From assembly GCA_964644675.1 (NCBI GenBank), contig CAZXWK010000001.1, positions 62,001 through 126,000 of the forward strand: 64,000 nucleotides of DNA, written 5' to 3'. The stretch comes from CAZXWK01 sp964644675 (GTDB lineage: Bacteria; Actinomycetota; Coriobacteriia; Anaerosomatales; JAAXUF01). Shown here one piece after another: positions 60,622-64,000 of this stretch. The position numbers were made by a program, and so were the translations under genes. The notes beneath the pieces are model-generated. The model did no database searches. It was not told the origin of the DNA and was given only the letters and a program-made list of their open reading frames with translations. Each line of letters starts with the position of its first letter. The stretch's first letter is position 1.

Positions 60622-61134
60622 CTAGGCTTCGTCGCTCGCGGCCTCTGCAATCGCCTGGTCGATCTGGGCGGCGGTCGCTCCGACTTCGCGCAGCGTCACG
60701 CTCTTTGCTCGTCCCATGATCGATCTCGCTTGGTCGGCCGAGGCCGAATCGACGGCGATGACGAGGGCCGCTGCGTCGCGTTCCAGGGCCTCTCCCAGCT
60801 CCTTCACGTCGTTGCGCGACATGCCCTTCCAGAAGTGGCCCACGACGGCCCCGCCGGCGGCACCGATCGCGCCAGCCTCCAGGAGCGCCGGCGGGAAGAG
60901 GATGCCCACGAGCCCGCCGACGATCATGCCGCTCCATGCCCCGAATCGCGCAGGTGTCTCGTGCTTGCGCACGATGCGGACATGCCCGGATTCGTCTTTG
61001 GCGACCACTGCCCCGTCGAACGTGCTGATCAAGTGCTCTTCACGCTCGGCCAGTATGAAGTCGAGATCCATGGACGCGTCGTCCACAGAGTCGTAGTTGC
61101 CGATGATGACCGTCACCATCTTCTCGTCGGGCAC
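60622..61134 (-). CDS. DUF1269-family membrane protein (paralogue 1)
   Basis: Protein of 170 residues. The family N-terminus (VTVIIGNYDSVDDASMDLDF, then DGAVVAKDESGHVRIVRKHE) precedes a glycine-rich hydrophobic centre (GAWSGMIVGGLVGILFPPALLEAGAI in part) and an Asp/Ala-rich tail (KELGEALERDAAALVIAV). The GTG start at 61134 has AGGAGG upstream; the longer frame to 61302 is not protein-like. The function of the family is unknown. Its divergent neighbour is a clear paralogue. Confidence 0.8.
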   Translation of the reverse strand: MPDEKMVTVIIGNYDSVDDASMDLDFILAEREEHLISTFDGAVVAKDESGHVRIVRKHETPARFGAWSGMIVGGLVGILFPPALLEAGAIGAAGGAVVGHFWKGMSRNDVKELGEALERDAAALVIAVDSASADQARSIMGRAKSVTLREVGATAAQIDQAIAEAASDEA

Positions 61135-61300
61135 GTGTTCCTCCTGTCGTCGTCGATCTGGCGATGCGGGCTCCCGCGGAGTCCTCGGCGCGCCTCGGTG
61201 CTCGTCATGCGGGTGCGTGGCATGACGCGTCGTCGGACCTCGGGTCACGGGGTAGGTACCCCTATGGCCCCACACATCTATCGGCATCGGAGGGATTGCC

Positions 61301-61822
61301 ATGGCGAAGGAACCGGTCTTCCTCTATCTCGCTACGTTTGAGTCGAGAGATGACGCGAACGCGGCCTACGACCACATCAAGGAGCTCCACTCGACGGGGA
61401 TCGTGGGTACCTACGACGCCGCCGTCGTGTCGAAGGACGCCAACGGCAAGGTGAAGGTGAGCAAGGACGAGAAGCCCACCCAGTACGGCGCGTGGACCGG
61501 CCTCGCAGTCGGTGCCGTGGTCGGATTGGTGTTCCCGCCCATCCTCCTCGCCGACCTCGCGCTCGCCGCGTTCGGTGCGGGTGCGGGGGCGCTGGTCGCC
61601 CACTTCAGGAGCGGACTGTCGCGCGCGGACGCCAAGATGCTCGCAGACCTCATCGAGAACAGCGAGGCCGCCTTGTTGGTGTTCGGCCGCTCATCGCTCA
61701 AGGAGGCCATCGACACCGAGCAGATCAAGGCGAAGCGGCAGTGGGAGGGCGAGCTTCCGGTCGACCCGGACGCCTTCGACGCCGCCGTCGCCGAGGCGAC
61801 ACGGTCGATCGCGGGCGAGTGA
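61301..61822 (+). CDS. DUF1269-family membrane protein (paralogue 2)
   Basis: Protein of 173 residues with the same plan as the gene on the other strand. It has a ferredoxin-like N-terminal part (LYLATFESRDDANAAYDHI), YDAAVVSKDANGKVKVSKDE, a hydrophobic glycine-rich hairpin (LAVGAVVGLVFPPILLADLA), and AKMLADLIENSEAALLVFG. The ATG at 61301 follows GGAGG. The pair shares a 166-bp promoter region, suggesting joint control. No function is known. Confidence 0.8.
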   Translation: MAKEPVFLYLATFESRDDANAAYDHIKELHSTGIVGTYDAAVVSKDANGKVKVSKDEKPTQYGAWTGLAVGAVVGLVFPPILLADLALAAFGAGAGALVAHFRSGLSRADAKMLADLIENSEAALLVFGRSSLKEAIDTEQIKAKRQWEGELPVDPDAFDAAVAEATRSIAGE

Positions 61823-62012
61823 CGCACGATTCTGCCGCGCGTAACGGACCTGCAACATTGCGGGTGTACAACCGGTCCAGCGCCCGTCGGCGGCCATCCC
61901 ACGCCGGCGGGCCGCTTGCTGCGACGACGCGGATTCTCGGTACAGCACCGGCACGCGGCGGCCGATACTAGCGAAGCGGGTCACGGGACACGTCCGGCGA
62001 AGGGGGAGCACG

Positions 62013-62807
62013 GTGGCAGGACTGGACGCGCGATCGGAGAGCTACATCGCGATGGTCCTCGGCGTGAACGGCCGCGTACGCCCCGCCGACCTCACGTCGA
62101 TTCCCGTCCAGGATCGGGTCGGCGTACTGTCCGCCTACGCCGAGCGACACGCCGCCGAGGACCTGCGCATGGAAGGCGAGACGCTGGTGGTCGGACCACC
62201 TTCTGCGCTCGCTGCGCCGCCACCGCAGGCCGCGCCGCCCGCGCCTGTACCGACTCCTGCCCCCGCCCCTGCGCCGACGCCGGCCCCAGCGCCGACACCC
62301 GTGGCCGAGCACGTCGGCGGTGAGGTCCCCGGCAGCGCCGAAGACCTCGAAGCGCTCCTGGCGCCGACCAGCGTCGGCGGTGCCGTGCGACAGCCGGTGG
62401 ACGGGCCTGTCGCCCCGGCTGAGGGAGAGACGCGTATCGATCCAGGCGCGGCCGCCGTACCTGCGCCCGTGACCGCGCCCGTGCCTTCAAGCTCACTCGG
62501 ACCTCCCGTCGCGCCTGAGGGGAAGCCGGCCAGGCGCCCCTCGGTACTGTGGTGGTTCTTGGCGGTGTTGGTCCCCGTGCTCGGGGGACTGGTTGCCTGG
62601 CTTGTCGTCAAGCGGCGTGACCCCAAGCTTGCGACGAACCTGCTGCTTGTCAGCATGCTCCTCGGAGTCGCGCTCGCCGGCACGTTCTACTACTACTCCG
62701 GAACCTTGGGCGAGATGGTGTCGAACCGGGGGAAGCCGACCGTGATCCAGGTGCCAGGCGACTCGACCGCCGCCGTTCCCGCTGCCCCGGCCACCGCCAC
62801 GCCGTGA
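62013..62807 (+). CDS. Membrane protein with Pro/Ala linker, unknown function
   Basis: Protein of 264 residues. A folded N-terminal part of about 60 residues (SESYIAMVLGVNGRVRPADL, VQDRVGVLSAYAERHA) precedes a long Pro/Ala repeat-like linker (about 68-165, with a PAPAPTP run), two TM helices (about 181-200 and 209-227), and a short Ala/Pro tail outside. I recognise no family. The GTG start has GGGGG upstream. It overlaps the next gene by 4 bp (GTGA). The low-complexity linker suggests a cell-envelope spacer. Confidence 0.6.
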   Translation: MAGLDARSESYIAMVLGVNGRVRPADLTSIPVQDRVGVLSAYAERHAAEDLRMEGETLVVGPPSALAAPPPQAAPPAPVPTPAPAPAPTPAPAPTPVAEHVGGEVPGSAEDLEALLAPTSVGGAVRQPVDGPVAPAEGETRIDPGAAAVPAPVTAPVPSSSLGPPVAPEGKPARRPSVLWWFLAVLVPVLGGLVAWLVVKRRDPKLATNLLLVSMLLGVALAGTFYYYSGTLGEMVSNRGKPTVIQVPGDSTAAVPAAPATATP

Positions 62808-63847
62808 GGGTGGGGGAGCGCATCGTTCGCTCTCGGTTCCGCGGCACGCTGCTGGGCGTGGCCGTTGGCGATGCGCTGGGCGCCCCGGTGGAATTTCTCG
62901 ACCGCGCGCGGATACTCGAGCGCTACGGACCGTACGGCGTCGGTGGGCTGGAGCCGTGGGCGACGGGCGGCGGCGTGCCGATGGCGCCCGGGGCGGTGAC
63001 CGACGACACGCAGATGACGATGGCCACGGCGCTGGGTCTTCTCGATGCTGCGAGCAGGGCCTCATCGGGCGGTCTCATCGACGTCTCCGACGCGGTGTGG
63101 GCGCGCTACTCCGAATGGGAGCTCACGCAACACGATCCCGGGCAGGCGCGCTACCCGGGCACGACCTGCCTGGCAGCCATCCGAGGCGGCTCGCCCGGCT
63201 CGCCCGACGACCCGGTCAACGACAGCAAGGGCTGTGGCGGAGTGATGCGCGTGGCGCCGGTCGCCCTTGCTTTCGAGCCCGTGCAGGCATTCGAGCGAGG
63301 AGCCGAGGTCGCCGCACTCACGCACGGGCACCCCACCGGGTGGCTCGCCGCCGGCTTCCTCGCCGACGTGGTATCGCGCCTGGTAAGGGGCCCGCGAGGG
63401 ACCGCCGAGTTCCGCACCTCACGCGGCGGGCCCATCCCCGGGGCGATCGCCGAGACGCGCGAGGTGTTGCTCGGCTACGAGGAGTGTGACGAGACCCTCG
63501 ATGCGGTGGACCGGGCGGTGGAGCTCTACATCTCCGACGCCCCGCTCGAGCGGTCGTTCGAGCTGCTCGGAGAGGGCTGGGTGGCCGAGGAGGCGCTCGC
63601 GATCGGCCTGTATGCCGCCTTGAGCTTCCCGGAGGACTTCCGGGAGGGTGTGCTGGCTGCCGTCAACATCACCGGAGACAGCGACAGCACCGGTTCGATC
63701 ACAGGAGCCCTGCTGGGTGCGGCGCTCGGAGACGACGCGCTCCCGGCGGAGTGGTCCGCGCGGGTCGAGCACGCGGAGCAGCTCTCGCACCTCGCGGAGG
63801 ACCTGTACGACGTATTCTCCAGCGAGCCCGAGCCGGCCGACTGGTAG
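62804..63847 (+). CDS. ADP-ribosylglycohydrolase-family protein
   Basis: Hydrolase of 347 residues of the ADP-ribosylglycohydrolase (DraG/ARH) family. GTLLGVAVGDALGAPVEF is the family start; binuclear metal ligands are in TDDTQM (66-71) and in the C-terminal NITGDSDSTGSITG. Substrates may be ADP-ribosyl-arginine or -serine, or a related N-glycoside; nothing nearby identifies the target, and no DraT or other ADP-ribosyltransferase is present. Translation is coupled to the preceding membrane protein gene. Confidence 0.87.
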   Translation: MRVGERIVRSRFRGTLLGVAVGDALGAPVEFLDRARILERYGPYGVGGLEPWATGGGVPMAPGAVTDDTQMTMATALGLLDAASRASSGGLIDVSDAVWARYSEWELTQHDPGQARYPGTTCLAAIRGGSPGSPDDPVNDSKGCGGVMRVAPVALAFEPVQAFERGAEVAALTHGHPTGWLAAGFLADVVSRLVRGPRGTAEFRTSRGGPIPGAIAETREVLLGYEECDETLDAVDRAVELYISDAPLERSFELLGEGWVAEEALAIGLYAALSFPEDFREGVLAAVNITGDSDSTGSITGALLGAALGDDALPAEWSARVEHAEQLSHLAEDLYDVFSSEPEPADW

Positions 63848-63913
63848 CGACGCGTCTCGCCGCGCCGCTCATCGGGGACAATACGCTCACGGCACAACCG
63901 ATGACGGAGGTCG

Positions 63914-64000
63914 ATGATGAGGCGTGTGCGTGGATTCGTGTGGGCGGCACTGGTCGTCTTGGCGCTCTCGGGAAGCCTGGCGCTTGCCGGCTGCACCGGC
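63914..64000 (+). CDS. N-terminus of a lipoprotein (partial, runs off the window)
   Basis: The first 29 residues are a lipoprotein signal peptide: basic MMRRVRG, a hydrophobic core, and the lipobox LALAGC. The ATG (63914, or 63917) has a GGAGG site upstream. The rest lies beyond the window, so no function can be assigned. Confidence 0.7.
   Translation, partial: MMRRVRGFVWAALVVLALSGSLALAGCTG

Noticed and set aside
62220..62310. Pro/Ala codon-rich run as a tandem DNA repeat
   Set aside because: It is a short low-complexity linker within the coding frame of the 62013 gene, with irregular unit length.
1..64000. CRISPR arrays, insertion sequences, prophage or integrative elements
   Set aside because: I saw no regularly spaced repeats, transposase, integrase or recombinase motifs, nor tRNA-linked attachment duplications.

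Overview
This 64 kb window is GC-rich and densely coded. Codon choice is strongly G/C-ending, many genes start with GTG, and many adjacent genes overlap by 1-8 bp (ATGA or GTGA junctions). The gene set points to an actinobacterium, most likely an anaerobic Coriobacteriia-like or related deep lineage. Supporting genes are a DUF2469 homologue (an actinobacterial family), a MetV/MetF methylene-THF reductase pair beside a B12-dependent methionine synthase without a reactivation module, an eight-haem secreted cytochrome c, an archaeal-type phosphoglycerate mutase and a CBS/DRTGG family II pyrophosphatase. The lineage is an inference. I see no rRNA, tRNA, CRISPR array, transposase or phage gene, so this looks like ordinary chromosome.

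Layout. 0-9 kb is a phosphate block: Mn-dependent pyrophosphatase, PAP2 phosphatase, a PhoR/PhoB-like pair, and a divergent pstSCAB operon behind Pho-box-like repeats. No phoU is present. 9-20 kb is mixed housekeeping: acetyltransferases, NhaA, a membrane-anchored hydrolase, a cupredoxin lipoprotein, threonine synthase, ApgM, the octahaem cytochrome, and a flavin reductase beside a PadR regulator with a tandem-repeat operator. 20-25.5 kb holds a Nudix gene and the metH-metV-metF operon. 25.6-35.6 kb is a cell-surface region: an LTA-synthase-like enzyme converges on a three-gene exosortase locus. In that locus one 1180-residue protein joins a signal peptide, an SdrD-B/NEW3-type ectodomain and a complete exosortase (Cys1075, Arg1117, His1137). 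It is followed by an exosortase-G-type family 2 glycosyltransferase and a GT-C-like membrane protein with a large extracytoplasmic domain. A pseudopilin-like lipoprotein lies just upstream.

35.7-47 kb holds lpdA and lipA (lipoate metabolism), a diguanylate cyclase fused to a ferritin-like diiron domain, and a ligA operon. The ligA operon carries a DUF2469 homologue, a membrane protein, a CPBP protease and a second CPBP protease fused to a 2[4Fe-4S] ferredoxin. gatCA follows. 47-64 kb holds an ABC1/UbiB kinase beside a phasin-like protein, AIM24, a beta-repeat membrane protein, gatB, an S55 peptidase, CapA, DegV, glycerol kinase, a PASTA protein, divergent DUF1269 paralogues, an ADP-ribosylglycohydrolase and a truncated lipoprotein.

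Most notable are three domain fusions: exosortase with ectodomain, ferredoxin with CPBP protease, and ferritin-like domain with GGDEF. A structured RNA candidate upstream of the acetyltransferase-nhaA pair is also unexplained. Promoter -10 elements recur as TAGACT, TAGAAT or TAGTAT, sometimes with an extended TGC, and several perfect inverted repeats without U-tracts sit at operon ends.
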